From Microbacterium sp. SA39 (GTDB taxonomy: Bacteria; Actinomycetota; Actinomycetes; Actinomycetales; Microbacteriaceae), in contig NZ_JXRU01000039.1 in the NCBI RefSeq assembly GCF_000967865.1, forward strand, positions 248,001-312,000: DNA of 64,000 nt, given 5' to 3'. Numbering within the stretch: position 1 is the first letter of the stretch; each line of letters starts with the position of its first letter. Positions 25,601 through 34,373 of the stretch are shown in pieces. Made by a program: the position numbers and the translations under genes. Below the pieces are notes generated by a model. That model did no database searches. It was not told where the DNA came from and worked only from the letters and a program-made list of their open reading frames with translations.

Positions 25601-26164
25601 ATGAGCAGCATCCGCATCGGCATCATCCTCGGCAGCACCCGACCAGGACGCAACGGCGAGGCCGTGGCCCGCTGGGTCCTCGACCGCGCCGAGACCCGCG
25701 ACGCCGCCTACGAACTCATCGACCTCGCCGACTTCCCGCTGCCGCATCTCGACGAGGCGCTCCCGCCGGCCATGGGACAGTACGCCAACGCGCACACCAA
25801 GGAGTGGGCACAGAAGATCGCCCAGTACGACGGCTACATCTTCGTCACCCCCGAGTACAACCATTCGATCTCCGGCGTGCTGAAGAACGCGATCGACTAC
25901 CTCTACGGAGAGTGGAACAACAAGGCCGCCGCCTTCGTCAGCTACGGCAGCGTCGGAGGCGCCCGAGCGATCGAGCACCTCCGCGCGATCGCCAGCGAAC
26001 TGCAGATCGCCCACGTGCGTCAGCAGCTCAGCTTCTCCCTCGTCACCGACTTCGAGAACTACTCCGTGTTCACCCCGGCACCGCATCACGATGCCGGGGC
26101 GAGCACGCTGTTCGACCAGCTCGAGGCTTGGACGACCGCGCTGAAGCCTCTGCGCACGTCCTGA
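25601..26164 (+). CDS. NADPH-dependent FMN reductase family protein
   Basis: A 187-residue flavodoxin-fold reductase. The FMN phosphate loop is GIILGSTRPGRNGEAVARWV, and the second flavin loop TPEYNHSISGVLKNAIDYLY is the hallmark of the NADPH-dependent FMN reductase/azoreductase-like family. SYGSVGGARAIEHLR follows. Start ATG has CGGGAG nearby. Transcribed from P6. Such enzymes reduce quinones, chromate, azo dyes or supply FMNH2; the LLM monooxygenases of the same region are possible users of reduced flavin, an inference. Confidence 0.92.
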   Translation: MSSIRIGIILGSTRPGRNGEAVARWVLDRAETRDAAYELIDLADFPLPHLDEALPPAMGQYANAHTKEWAQKIAQYDGYIFVTPEYNHSISGVLKNAIDYLYGEWNNKAAAFVSYGSVGGARAIEHLRAIASELQIAHVRQQLSFSLVTDFENYSVFTPAPHHDAGASTLFDQLEAWTTALKPLRTS

Positions 26165-26194
26165 GTCGCTTCGCCGTCCGGGATCATCTCTGAG

Positions 26195-27022
26195 TCAGGC
26201 GACGACGTCGAAGAGCGACGGCGCATCGCCGGGTCGACTTCGGTGCTCGACGGGTGCATCTCGCAGGGACGAGGAGACGCGACGGAGCACATCGCTTTGG
26301 GCGGCGTTGTAGAACTCGTTCACGGACGCGCCGATCGTCCTCCGGGCTTCTTCCCGAGCGAGGTCCGGGGATCGGAATTCTTCCGACGACCAGAGAACTT
26401 CAGCCCACCGCCAGTTCGAGGTCTCAGCGGCCATCCGGCGTACGAGGAGCTGCCGGGTGGCCTCCTCCGCGTCGAACGACAACCCGTCGAATTCCCGCCT
26501 CAGAGCGGGGGGTTCTTCGGCGACCATCTCTCTGAGCCGGAACGATCCGCTCGCGCTGTACACGCGGGCGCAGATGTGGATGAGTGCGAGGTCGGACTCG
26601 GAGAGCTGCGCCGCCACCGTCTCGAAGCCTCGAGGCGCGTCGATGGGAGCGCGAACGTCCAGTATCGCGGCGATGTCGGACCGCGCGCGGCACAGGCGCT
26701 CGATCTCGGCTGCGACAGCGGCGTCCACCTGCCGAAGCTCCGCCCGTAACCCGGTGCTATCGCTACGGGCGGCCGCGAGCTTCGAGAGAGGTACCCCCAG
26801 CTCGGCGATGCGACGCACCTGCAGGAGCTGGACGAGATGGGTGACCTGGTATTGCTTGTAGCCGTTGCGGTTGCGCTCGGGTGTATCCAGAAGGCCGAGC
26901 GAGTGATAGTGCCGAACGGTGTTGAGGGTCGTTCCGGCCAGGTCTGCGAGTTCGCGCGTACTCCATGCGACCGTGTCTGCTGATCGTCCGCCAGCGGAGG
27001 CCGTTCCTCGTGTGGCTGCCAT
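26195..27022 (-). CDS. MerR family transcriptional regulator (M2)
   Basis: Full-length member (275 residues) of the MerR paralogue set. After a poorly conserved ~20-residue lead, the HTH WSTRELADLAGTTLNTVRHYH and wing NGYKQYQVTHLVQLLQVRRIAEL are followed by a coiled dimer helix and a C-terminal all-helical effector domain (SDLALIHICARVYSASGSFRLREMV, ending VNEFYNAAQSDVLRRV). No metal-binding Cys cluster is visible, so a small organic ligand is more likely. The start is uncertain: ATG 27022 has no good ribosome site. Divergent from a LuxR/LAL regulator gene, an arrangement repeated at 40469/41397. Confidence 0.87.
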   Translation of the reverse strand: MAATRGTASAGGRSADTVAWSTRELADLAGTTLNTVRHYHSLGLLDTPERNRNGYKQYQVTHLVQLLQVRRIAELGVPLSKLAAARSDSTGLRAELRQVDAAVAAEIERLCRARSDIAAILDVRAPIDAPRGFETVAAQLSESDLALIHICARVYSASGSFRLREMVAEEPPALRREFDGLSFDAEEATRQLLVRRMAAETSNWRWAEVLWSSEEFRSPDLAREEARRTIGASVNEFYNAAQSDVLRRVSSSLRDAPVEHRSRPGDAPSLFDVVA

Positions 27023-27125
27023 GTCAGACAGGTTCGCCCCACCGTGTACTGACTCGCGTCGGCGGAAGTTGCCTATTCTTGTCCGCGGCGGAGCCCTGGC
27101 ATCGGACGGGGTGCCGGTGCCCGGG

Positions 27126-27147
27126 TACCCTGTTGCAAGGACAGGCA
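27126..27147 (+). promoter_or_regulatory. Regulon-type dyad over the presumed -10 of the LuxR gene
   Basis: The 7-7-7 dyad ACCCTGT-tgcaagg-ACAGGCA (27127-27147) matches the P1-P19 operator, but no TTG precedes it. Instead TACCCT (27126-27131) could be a -10, so a bound regulator would sit on the start region. This position would fit repression. No convincing -35 is seen 17 bp upstream. Confidence 0.5.
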
Positions 27148-27173
27148 TCCGACGGACTCGGCTGGAGCAGAAC

Positions 27174-29933
27174 CTGACGAAGCTCTTGGGACGTCGCGCG
27201 GAGCGCGAGGTCATCGACGACCTGCTGAGCTCGGCGAGGAACGCAGGCAGCGGGTCACTTGTCGTGCGCGGCGAAGCCGGAATCGGGAAAAGCGCGCTGC
27301 TGGGCTACGCCCGCATGTCGGCCGTGGCTCTGGAATTCCGGGTAGAGAGCTGCATCGGGGTCGAGTCGGAGACGCCATTCGCCTTCGCGGGGCTGCACCA
27401 GCTCTGCGAGCCGATGCTCGATCGCGTCGGGGCGCTCCCAGCGCCACAGCAGGCCGCCCTCGAGGTGGCATTGGGCCTTCGCGAGGGCGACGCCCCGGAT
27501 CATTTCCTCATCGGACTCGCCACCTTGAACCTCCTGACCGAGGTCGCCGAGGAAACCCCCCTGCTCTGCCTCGTCGACGACGCGCAGTGGCTCGACCAGG
27601 CATCAGCCGGTGTGCTCGCGTTCGTTGTCCGGCGCTTGAAGGCGGAACGCATCGCCGTCGTCTTCGCGCTGCGCGATGTCGCTGCCGGCGAGATCCACGC
27701 CTTCACCGATCTCGAAGCAGAGTTGCGTCTCGAGGGCCTCGTCGACAGCGACGCGCGGATGCTGTTGGACGAGGGAGTCCACGCGACACTCGACGACGCC
27801 GTGCGCGATCGGATTCTCGCCGAGGCTCGCGGGAACCCCCTCGCGCTGCTCGAGCTGCCGCGAAACATCAGATCGGCGGAATGGGCCGGCGGGTTCGAGT
27901 CGCCGGGCGTCGCCGGCGTTCCGCGACGCGTGGAGGAGACGTTCCAACGCCGATCGGCGGGCCTGACGGCCGATGCGCAGACGCTGCTTCTGGTGGCCGC
28001 GGCCGATCCGACCGGAGACGCCCGACTACTTCGGCGGGCGCTCGACCTGCTCGGTACCGATCAGTCGGCCGGCGAAGAGGTCGAGGCCTCGGGGCTCCTG
28101 GAGATCGGCGCACGCGTGTCGTTTCGTCATCCGCTCGTGCGTTCAGCGGTGTACCGGGCAGCCGCCCCGGCGAAGAGGCGCCGCATCCACGCAGCGCTGG
28201 CGGCCGCGACCGACCAGCGGATAGACCCCGACCGTCACGCCTGGCATCGTGCCGAGGCAGTGGCGGACGTGGATGAGGGCGCCGCGACCGAGCTCGAGCT
28301 CTCGGCCGCGCGCACGCTTGCGCGAGCCGGAGCGGCGGCTGCGGCTGTGTTCCTGCAACGCGCCGCGGAGATCTCCCCTGGTCCCGACGCCCGGGCGAGG
28401 CGGGCTCTCGAGGCGGCGCACGCCAAGCATGACGCGGGGGCGTTCGACGCGGCTCTCGATCTGGCGGCAGTCGCCGAGACGGGCCCGCTCGACGATCTGC
28501 AACGCGCTCGGCTCGAGCTGCTCCGGGCACGATTGGCATTCCACCGCACGGAGGGGGGCGACGCGCCGGGGATGCTGCTGGACGCGGCCCGCACCCTCGC
28601 CCCGCTGGACGCCTCGCTCTCGCGGGAGACGTACCTGCACGCACTGGACGCGGCGATGATCATCGGCGGGTCCGGCGAGAAGCGCGGGGTGAAGGAAGTC
28701 GCCACGGCTGCGCTCGCCGCACCGCGGCCACCCGGTCGGCCCCTGCCGGCGGATGAGCTGCTCGACGCGCTCGTGCTCGTGTTCACCGAAGGATATGCCG
28801 CAGGTGTTCCCGCAGTACGCCGCTCTGTCGAGGCGTTTCGCGACCGCGGCTTCGACGGCGAAGCGATCGGCCAGATGGGAAGTCGCCGATGGATGTGGTC
28901 GGCCGCCCGAGCAGCGGCCGCGATCTTCGACGACGGGATCGTGCGCGTGCTCGCCGAACGCAACGTCCGCCTCGCCAGAGAAGCCGGCGCCCTGACCACG
29001 CTCCCTGGGGCGCTCGCGGCCCTGTCCGCCACCCTGGCGCTCTGCGGTGACCTTCGGCAGGCGGCGGAACGGGCAGAGGAGGGCGCCGCCATCTCGCGCG
29101 CGACGGGAGCCGTGGCGCAGCCTTACGCGCGCCTCATCGTCGCCGCGTGGCGCGGACAGGAGGCGGAGACCAGACGTCTCTACGCCGAGTGCGGCCAGAG
29201 GACGCGAACGAGAAACGGCGGCACATTGACCGCGACCGCCAACTACGCATTGGCGGTCCTGCACAACGGCCGAGGGAACTACCCCGCCGCGGTGGAGGCC
29301 GCCGCACGGGCCACGCGGACCCATGAGTTCTCGAACAGCGGCATCAGTTTTCCCGAGCTCGTGGAAGCAGCCGTACGCGCGGACGAGCGGAAGCTCGCCG
29401 AGTCGGCGCTGGAAGAGTTCTGCGCGCGCGCGGAGGCGAGCGATACCCCCTGGGCACTCGGACTGGCCGCCCGCTCTCGTGCGCTGGTCGCCACCGACGA
29501 CAGTGCCGAGGGCCACTATCGGGCATCGATCGAACAGCTGTCCGCCTCCGGCGTGAGAGGCGACCTCTTCCGATCTCACCTCGTCTTCGGGGAGTGGTTG
29601 CGGCGGAGTGGACGACGCCAGGATGCTCGCGAGCAGCTCCGGATCGCGCACGACTCGCTGACCGCGATGGGTGCCGATGCCTTCGCCGCCCGGGCCGCCC
29701 GCGAACTGCTCGCCACCGGAGAGAACCCGCGAAGAGGCTCGGATCGGCCCACTGACGCGCTGACCGCCCACGAACTGCAGATAGCCCGTATGGTGGCCAC
29801 CGGGGCGACATCCCGCGAGGTCGGCACGGAACTCTTCCTCAGCAAACGAACGATCGACGCACACCTGCGCAGTATCTTCCGGAAGCTGGGCATCACCTCT
29901 CGCCGACAGCTGAAGAACCTCCTGCCCCCGTAG
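27174..29933 (+). CDS. LuxR family regulator with AAA/NACHT-like ATPase (LAL type)
   Basis: A ~919-residue large ATP-binding LuxR protein. Walker A GEAGIGKSALL at ~residues 33-43, Walker B LLCLVDDAQWLD at ~127-138, and a sensor region LLELPRNI. A long helical TPR-like middle follows, and a C-terminal LuxR HTH of ~60 residues (LTAHELQIARMVATGATSRE, then TIDAHLRSIFRKLGI). The frame is open upstream, but similarity to its paralogue at 41397 begins at LLGRRAER. Both have a CTG preceded by GGAGCAGA at this point, so I propose CTG 27174; GTG 27111 is the fallback. MalT-like proteins activate on binding nucleotide and inducer. Divergent from MerR M2. Confidence 0.9.
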   Translation: MTKLLGRRAEREVIDDLLSSARNAGSGSLVVRGEAGIGKSALLGYARMSAVALEFRVESCIGVESETPFAFAGLHQLCEPMLDRVGALPAPQQAALEVALGLREGDAPDHFLIGLATLNLLTEVAEETPLLCLVDDAQWLDQASAGVLAFVVRRLKAERIAVVFALRDVAAGEIHAFTDLEAELRLEGLVDSDARMLLDEGVHATLDDAVRDRILAEARGNPLALLELPRNIRSAEWAGGFESPGVAGVPRRVEETFQRRSAGLTADAQTLLLVAAADPTGDARLLRRALDLLGTDQSAGEEVEASGLLEIGARVSFRHPLVRSAVYRAAAPAKRRRIHAALAAATDQRIDPDRHAWHRAEAVADVDEGAATELELSAARTLARAGAAAAAVFLQRAAEISPGPDARARRALEAAHAKHDAGAFDAALDLAAVAETGPLDDLQRARLELLRARLAFHRTEGGDAPGMLLDAARTLAPLDASLSRETYLHALDAAMIIGGSGEKRGVKEVATAALAAPRPPGRPLPADELLDALVLVFTEGYAAGVPAVRRSVEAFRDRGFDGEAIGQMGSRRWMWSAARAAAAIFDDGIVRVLAERNVRLAREAGALTTLPGALAALSATLALCGDLRQAAERAEEGAAISRATGAVAQPYARLIVAAWRGQEAETRRLYAECGQRTRTRNGGTLTATANYALAVLHNGRGNYPAAVEAAARATRTHEFSNSGISFPELVEAAVRADERKLAESALEEFCARAEASDTPWALGLAARSRALVATDDSAEGHYRASIEQLSASGVRGDLFRSHLVFGEWLRRSGRRQDAREQLRIAHDSLTAMGADAFAARAARELLATGENPRRGSDRPTDALTAHELQIARMVATGATSREVGTELFLSKRTIDAHLRSIFRKLGITSRRQLKNLLPP

Positions 29934-29949
29934 ATCGACATCCCCGCTC

Positions 29950-29980
29950 TTGACTGTGTTGTGAGAACACGGGGTTCACT
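29950..29980 (+). promoter_or_regulatory. Regulon promoter P7
   Basis: -35 TTGACT (29950-29955), spacer gtgttgtgagaacacgggg, -10 TTCACT (29975-29980); dyad ACTGTGT / ACACGGG, with inner GTGTT/AACAC symmetry. Start near 29987; drives the flavodoxin, DUF5996 and USP genes. Confidence 0.78.
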
Positions 29981-30021
29981 GACAGGCGAGCCGGTCCGCT
30001 GGCGCGAGGAAGGTGTCTCTG

Positions 30022-30759
30022 ATGATCGATAGGAGTTCGGATGACGGCGCGACGATGCCGCGATTCGAGGGGATCCGGGCGCTGTTCATCAATGCGACCC
30101 TGAAGCGGTCGCCCGAGCCCAGCCACACGGATGGGCTGATCCGCATCAGCAGCCAGATCATGCGCGATCACGGCGCGGAGGTCGAAGTGGTGCGCGCGAT
30201 CGATCGCGATATCGCGACCGGGGTGTGGCCGGACATGACCGAGCACGGCTGGGATGTCGACGAGTGGCCCGAACTCTCCCGGAAGGTGCTCGCCTCCGAC
30301 ATCCTGGTCCTCGCCGGTCCGATCTGGCTGGGCGACAACAGCTCGGTGATGAAGCGGGTGATCGAGCGTCTGTACGGCGGCTCCGCACAGCTCAACGACG
30401 CGGGCCAGTACGCGTACTACGGCCGGGTCGCGGGTTGCCTCATCACGGGCAACGAGGACGGGGTCAAGCACTGCGCCATGAACGTGCTGTACAGCCTGCA
30501 GCACCTGGGCTACACCATCCCGCCGCAAGCCGACGCCGGCTGGATCGGCGAGGCCGGACCCGGACCGGGGTATCTCGATCCGGGGTCGGGCGGCCCGGAG
30601 AACGACTTCACGAACCGCAACACGACGTTCATGACGTACAACCTGCTGCACCTCGCGGCCATGCTCAAGGGCGCCGGAGGTGTTCCCGCCTACGGCAACC
30701 GCCGCAGTGAGTGGGCGGCGGGTTGCTCCCCGCACCAGCTCAACCCCGAGTACCGCTGA
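30022..30759 (+). CDS. Flavodoxin family / NAD(P)H-dependent oxidoreductase
   Basis: A 245-residue flavodoxin-fold protein. ALFINATLKRSPEPSHTDGLI is the FMN-phosphate loop region, SDILVLAGPIWLGDNSSVMKRVIERLYG the second flavin loop, and GRVAGCLITGNEDGVKHC the next strand. The C-terminal ~60 residues (GPGYLDPGSGGPENDF, FMTYNLLHLA) are typical of the multimeric flavodoxin/WrbA-like reductases. ATG 30022 has GAGGAAGG eight bases upstream and is preferred to GTG 30013. Leading gene of the P7 transcript, with a DUF5996 protein 16 bases downstream. Likely quinone or electrophile reductase by family; substrate unproven. Confidence 0.88.
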   Translation: MIDRSSDDGATMPRFEGIRALFINATLKRSPEPSHTDGLIRISSQIMRDHGAEVEVVRAIDRDIATGVWPDMTEHGWDVDEWPELSRKVLASDILVLAGPIWLGDNSSVMKRVIERLYGGSAQLNDAGQYAYYGRVAGCLITGNEDGVKHCAMNVLYSLQHLGYTIPPQADAGWIGEAGPGPGYLDPGSGGPENDFTNRNTTFMTYNLLHLAAMLKGAGGVPAYGNRRSEWAAGCSPHQLNPEYR

Positions 30760-30775
30760 GCGGGACGGAGAGAAC

Positions 30776-31849
30776 ATGAGCACGGACACGACCTCGGAGG
30801 CCACAGGCTGGCCGCGTCTGAGGGTGGATGACTGGACGGCGACTCGCGACACGCTGCACATGTGGACGCAGATCGTCGGCAAGGTGCGGCTCGCGCACGC
30901 ACCGCTGGTGAACCACTGGTGGCAGGTGACGCTGTACGTCACTCCTCGCGGGCTGAGCACGGGCAGCATCCCGGCCGGTCGTCGGCTCTTCGATCTCGAG
31001 TTCGACTTCATCGACCATCGACTCCGGATTCGCAGCAGTGACGGCGGATCACGGAACATCCGACTGGAGGCGGTGCCGGTCGCGGGATTCCACGACCGGG
31101 TCCTGCGCGCTCTGAGCGAGTTGGGCATCGACGCGGAGATCTCCTCGGGGCCCAACGAGGTGGAATCCGCGATCCCGTTCGCGCAGGACACCGAGCACGC
31201 GTCCTACGACCCGGCGGCGGCTCGCCTGTTCTGGGAGCAGCTGATGCAGGCGCACCGGACCATGGAGGAGTTCCGGTCGCATTTCGTCGGCAAGGTCAGC
31301 CCCGTCCACTTCTTCTGGGGGTCGATGGACCTCGCCTGCACCCGTTTCTCTGGCAGGGATGCGCCGGAGCACCCCGGCGGCGCTCCCAACGTCGGCGACT
31401 GGGTGATGGTGGAGGGGTACTCGAAGGAGCTCTTCAGTTGCGGATTCTGGCCCGGCGGCGGAGAGCAGGGCGCGTTCTACGCGTATGCGTATCCGGAACC
31501 GGAGGGGTTCGCGGAGCATCCGATCGGCGTGGACGGCGCCTACTACAGCGTCGAGAACGGTCAGTTCCTGCTGCCCTACGAGATGGTGGCCGACGCCGAG
31601 GATCCCGATGGGGCGGTGCTCGAGTTCCTGCACGGCGCGTACCGGGCCGCCGCCGAACACGGCGGCTGGGACAGGGACATGCTCGAAGACGATCCGAGCC
31701 GATGGGACCACGTCCGCCGCACCAGGTCACCGCCGGCTCCTTCGCGCGATCGATCACCGTACGAATCACTGACGAAGGAACGACCCTCGGTGGAGCGGAC
31801 CCACCTCGAGCGGCTCGAAGACATGACGGAAGGTCATCGTGACGACTGA
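30776..31849 (+). CDS. DUF5996 family protein
   Basis: A 357-residue cytoplasmic protein of a conserved actinobacterial/proteobacterial family of unknown function. The N-terminal WTATRDTLHMWTQIVGKVRL, then PLVNHWWQVTLYVTPRGL, central SPVHFFWGSMDLACTRFSGR and AFYAYAYPEPEGF are its signatures. The conserved part ends near WDHVRR (about residue 322). The last ~35 residues (PSRDRSPYESLTKERPSV ...) look unrelated and overlap the start of the next gene by 11 bases, so the family stop may have been lost by a change near the 3' end. Co-transcribed with flavodoxin and USP genes. Confidence 0.83.
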   Translation: MSTDTTSEATGWPRLRVDDWTATRDTLHMWTQIVGKVRLAHAPLVNHWWQVTLYVTPRGLSTGSIPAGRRLFDLEFDFIDHRLRIRSSDGGSRNIRLEAVPVAGFHDRVLRALSELGIDAEISSGPNEVESAIPFAQDTEHASYDPAAARLFWEQLMQAHRTMEEFRSHFVGKVSPVHFFWGSMDLACTRFSGRDAPEHPGGAPNVGDWVMVEGYSKELFSCGFWPGGGEQGAFYAYAYPEPEGFAEHPIGVDGAYYSVENGQFLLPYEMVADAEDPDGAVLEFLHGAYRAAAEHGGWDRDMLEDDPSRWDHVRRTRSPPAPSRDRSPYESLTKERPSVERTHLERLEDMTEGHRDD

Positions 31850-32336
31850 GTATGAGGGTGCGGTGATCGCGGGGCACATCCCCGGTGGCGACCCCGCGGT
31901 CCTGCGACATGCGAGCGCGCTCGCGGTGGCGACGGGCGTGCCGCTCATCGTCGCCCACATCGACACGAGCCGGGTGATCGACGCGCCGGATCCGGACGGC
32001 GCCGCTCCGGGCGAGGCGGTCAGCGAAGCATTGCGGCGCGGCCGAAGAGATCTTGCCGTCGTCCAGGCCGAGGCCGACGTGGCTCTGACGGACTCGCCGG
32101 CGCGCTGGACGGTTCTCCAGCACGTGGGCGACCCCGCGATGGCACTGCACGATCTCGCCGAGCGGACACACGCATCGATGTTCGTGATCGGCACCCGCCG
32201 GGACGAGATCGGCGCGGCCGTTCGCGAATTCCTCAACGGTTCGGTCGCTCTCCGACTCGCCCGCCACCAGTCGCGCCCCGTCGTCATCGTCCCCACCGGG
32301 GTCGTCCATCCCTGGCGGAGCCGCACCCTGACGTGA
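31839..32336 (+). CDS. Universal stress protein (UspA family)
   Basis: A 165-residue single-domain USP. The first strand AVIAGHIPGGDPAVLRHASALA, TGVPLIVAHIDTSRV, and the C-terminal nucleotide-loop region ASMFVIGTRRD with GSVALRLARHQSRPVVIVP match the fold. The usual GxxGxxxxxxxxGS loop is altered (GTRRDEIGAAVREFLNGS). ATP binding is thus plausible but not assured. GTG start at 31839 with GGAAGG seven bases upstream, inside the end of the DUF5996 gene; last gene of the P7 unit. Confidence 0.88.
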   Translation: MTTEYEGAVIAGHIPGGDPAVLRHASALAVATGVPLIVAHIDTSRVIDAPDPDGAAPGEAVSEALRRGRRDLAVVQAEADVALTDSPARWTVLQHVGDPAMALHDLAERTHASMFVIGTRRDEIGAAVREFLNGSVALRLARHQSRPVVIVPTGVVHPWRSRTLT

Positions 32337-32357
32337 CAGATCGCGGCGCTGCAGCGC

Positions 32358-33305
32358 TCAGCGCCTGCTGTCGACTCGACCGATGGGCTCGATGCCGTCG
32401 ATGAATGCGGCGCGGGCAGCGGGCCAGCTGCTCTCGTCGACGTGCAGCGCGGTTCGGAGGTAGGCGGTGCTGAGTCGCTGGATGACGGCGACTCGCTGCG
32501 GGTCTTCATCCGTCGTCTCCGCGACCTCGTAGCCGACGATCCCGCCGAGTCCGTGCTCGGCACCGAAGAAGGTGAGGAGGTCGGTGGCGCCCGGGCTGTG
32601 CGTGTAGGCGTCGGTGAACCAGTCGGGTCCGCGGCTCGACATCTTCGACTGGTCGTGGTCGCCGGCCACGACCAGGGTCGGTGTGGTGAGCTCGGCGAAC
32701 GACGGACGCATGAACGGGAAGTTCGCCTGCGCGAACGGGTGCAGATCGTCGCCTGCGAGACCGGTCGCCGCGAAGAGGATCCCCGCACTCACGCGGCTGT
32801 CGGACATGTCGTCACCGACCTCTCCTGCCTCGTCGAGGATCCGCGCACCGAGCAGGGCCTGCGCGGTCTGCCCGCCCCAGGAGTGGCCGGTGACGGCGAC
32901 GCGACTGCGGTCCATCCGGCCGGCGAGGCCCGGGACGGCCGCTTCGATGGCATCGAGCTGGTCGAGGATGCGGGTGAGATCTGCGATCCGCTCCGTCCAG
33001 ATCGAGGGGAACACCGGATGGTCGAACCCGAACCCGTTCCGTCGGGAGTCGAGGTGGGTCGGCTGGATGACGACGAATCCGCGGGAGGCCCAGAATGCCG
33101 TGAGCGGGGCGTAGCCGTCGAGGTTCCAGCCGTTGCCGTGCGAGAAGAGCACGACCGGGAGGTCGGTGCCGGATGCCGGGGCGGACACGCGTACCTGGAG
33201 CGGCACGGGGCGGCCGGGGGCGGACAGCTCGACGGGGGCGACGGACACCACGGGTGCACCCTCGCCGACGATGGCGTCGAGGGTGTGCGCGAGGGAGGAA
33301 CTCAT
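32358..33305 (-). CDS. Alpha/beta hydrolase (chlorophyllase/PAF-acetylhydrolase-like)
   Basis: A 315-residue hydrolase. The oxyanion region is VVLFSHGNGWNLDGY, the nucleophile elbow VTGHSWGGQTAQALLGAR (GxSxG), an acid in VVAGDHDQSKM, and His in FFGAEHGLGG. No signal peptide. Start ATG 33305 has GGAAAGG upstream; the longer frame to 33365 runs into operator DNA. Divergent from a TetR gene, with two tandem 23-bp operators between them, so TetR probably represses this hydrolase. Confidence 0.9.
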   Translation of the reverse strand: MSSSLAHTLDAIVGEGAPVVSVAPVELSAPGRPVPLQVRVSAPASGTDLPVVLFSHGNGWNLDGYAPLTAFWASRGFVVIQPTHLDSRRNGFGFDHPVFPSIWTERIADLTRILDQLDAIEAAVPGLAGRMDRSRVAVTGHSWGGQTAQALLGARILDEAGEVGDDMSDSRVSAGILFAATGLAGDDLHPFAQANFPFMRPSFAELTTPTLVVAGDHDQSKMSSRGPDWFTDAYTHSPGATDLLTFFGAEHGLGGIVGYEVAETTDEDPQRVAVIQRLSTAYLRTALHVDESSWPAARAAFIDGIEPIGRVDSRR

Positions 33306-33340
33306 GAGATGCCTTTCCGGCTGGCTGGTCTGCGATACTG

Positions 33341-33386
33341 ATATCGGAACAACGATCCATAACATTACGGAACAGTGATCCGTAAT
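33341..33386. promoter_or_regulatory. Two abutting 23-bp TetR operators
   Basis: Copy two (33364-33386) is a clean inverted repeat, ATTACGGA-N7-TCCGTAAT. Copy one (33341-33363) directly abuts it and agrees at 17 of 23 positions (core CGGAACA, GATCC). Located between the divergent hydrolase and TetR genes, 33 bp before the TetR ATG. Confidence 0.78.
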
Positions 33387-33418
33387 GCAAGCCGATGGTG
33401 CGCGCAGAAAGAGAGTTC

Positions 33419-34018
33419 ATGTCGGACGATCAGATCGGGGACGCCGGGCGGCAGGTGGGTCGCCCGCGCCGTGACGCTCAGCTGCTGCTCGACGCTGCAG
33501 CGTCCGTCTTCGTGGAATCGGGCGTCGACGCGCCCGTTCGCGAGATCGCGGCTCGAGCCGGCGTCGGGGTCGGCACGATCTACCGGCACTTTCCGACACG
33601 GCCAGATCTCGTGGTCGCCGTGTATCGGCACCAGGTGGAGGCGTGCGCCGATGCCGGCCCCCGGTTGCTGGCAGAGAGTGCGACGCCGGAGACGGCGCTG
33701 CGTGCCTGGGTCGCCCTGTTCGTCGACTTCCTGGTCACCAAGCACGGGCTCGCCGGTGCGCTGCAGGGCACGACCGCGGACGCGCGTGCCCTGCACACCT
33801 ACTTCGTCGAGCGTCTGGTTCCGGTCTGTGGCTCACTTCTCGAGGCGGCCCTCGGGCCGGAGCGTGCGGCGGGCTCGGCCGATGGCTACAACGTGCTCAA
33901 GGGCATCGGAAATCTCTGCATCGGCGCAGGCTCCGACCCTCGTTACGACGCGGGTGCCCTCGTGCAGCTGCTCATCTCAGGAGTGCTCGCTTCGGGAGCT
34001 GACGACCCCACCGCCTGA
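33419..34018 (+). CDS. TetR/AcrR family transcriptional regulator
   Basis: A 199-residue repressor. N-terminal HTH of ~50 residues: RPRRDAQLLLDAAASVFVES, then PVREIAARAGVGVGTIYRHFPTRPDLVVAVY. The C-terminal ligand domain is typical of TetR_C_33-like members (LRAWVALFVDFLVTKHGLAGAL). ATG 33419 is preceded by GAAAGAGAG; an ATG at 33395 would add eight non-conserved residues. Divergent to the alpha/beta hydrolase, sharing the operator region. Confidence 0.92.
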   Translation: MSDDQIGDAGRQVGRPRRDAQLLLDAAASVFVESGVDAPVREIAARAGVGVGTIYRHFPTRPDLVVAVYRHQVEACADAGPRLLAESATPETALRAWVALFVDFLVTKHGLAGALQGTTADARALHTYFVERLVPVCGSLLEAALGPERAAGSADGYNVLKGIGNLCIGAGSDPRYDAGALVQLLISGVLASGADDPTA

Positions 34019-34041
34019 TCTGAAGCCGGGAGCATCCCGGT

Positions 34042-34287
34042 CTACCGATTGCCCACCGTGACGCCGGCCGCTCGCAGCTCGACGAGATAGGCGCTGTCGG
34101 AGGGATGGAGGTAGTACGCCTCGGATTGCGCGTCGCCGGAGGCCGATCTGCGGACGAGAGATCCACCGGCACCGATCACGGCGTCCATGGCCTCGGTGGT
34201 CAGGGGCATCCCGGGGTTGTGGAGGAGCCACTCCTGCGCGGACTTGCTGCAGCGTTGAAACCAGTGCTGACCGTCGTTGTTCGTCAT
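34042..34287 (-). CDS. Small hypothetical protein, leaderless from P8
   Basis: An 81-residue soluble protein that I cannot place. It begins MTNNDGQHWFQRCSKSAQEW, has one Cys, and ends with ELRAAGVTVGNR. The promoter P8 predicts transcription start exactly at its ATG, which supports the gene being real despite its size. Convergent with the TetR gene on one side and divergent from the P9 hydrolase operon on the other. Confidence 0.7.
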   Translation of the reverse strand: MTNNDGQHWFQRCSKSAQEWLLHNPGMPLTTEAMDAVIGAGGSLVRRSASGDAQSEAYYLHPSDSAYLVELRAAGVTVGNR

Positions 34288-34293
34288 GAGGTC

Positions 34294-34324
34294 ACTTCAC
34301 ATCATGTTGCTGCCACATGGTCAA
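34294..34324 (-). promoter_or_regulatory. Regulon promoter P8
   Basis: -35 TTGACC (34324-34319), spacer atgtggcagcaacatgatg, -10 TGAAGT (34299-34294); dyad ACCATGT / ACATGAT. The -10 ends seven bases before ATG 34287 (leaderless). Its spacer core (GTGGCAGCAACA) is identical to that of P9, 50 bp away on the other strand. Confidence 0.77.
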
Positions 34325-34373
34325 GCGTTCGTGTCGGGGCGAGCGAAGCACCCGCCCCGGGTCGCAGAAGGGG

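Noticed and set aside
27023..27125. A P-type promoter for MerR M2
   Set aside because: I could not align a TTGAC(C/T)-19-TnnnnT element upstream of 27022 on the minus strand; only the LuxR-side dyad is present.
33341..33386. Possible CRISPR-like short direct repeats
   Set aside because: Only two abutting units, each a dyad, between divergent TetR and hydrolase genes; operators explain them. No CRISPR array or Cas gene is seen in the window.
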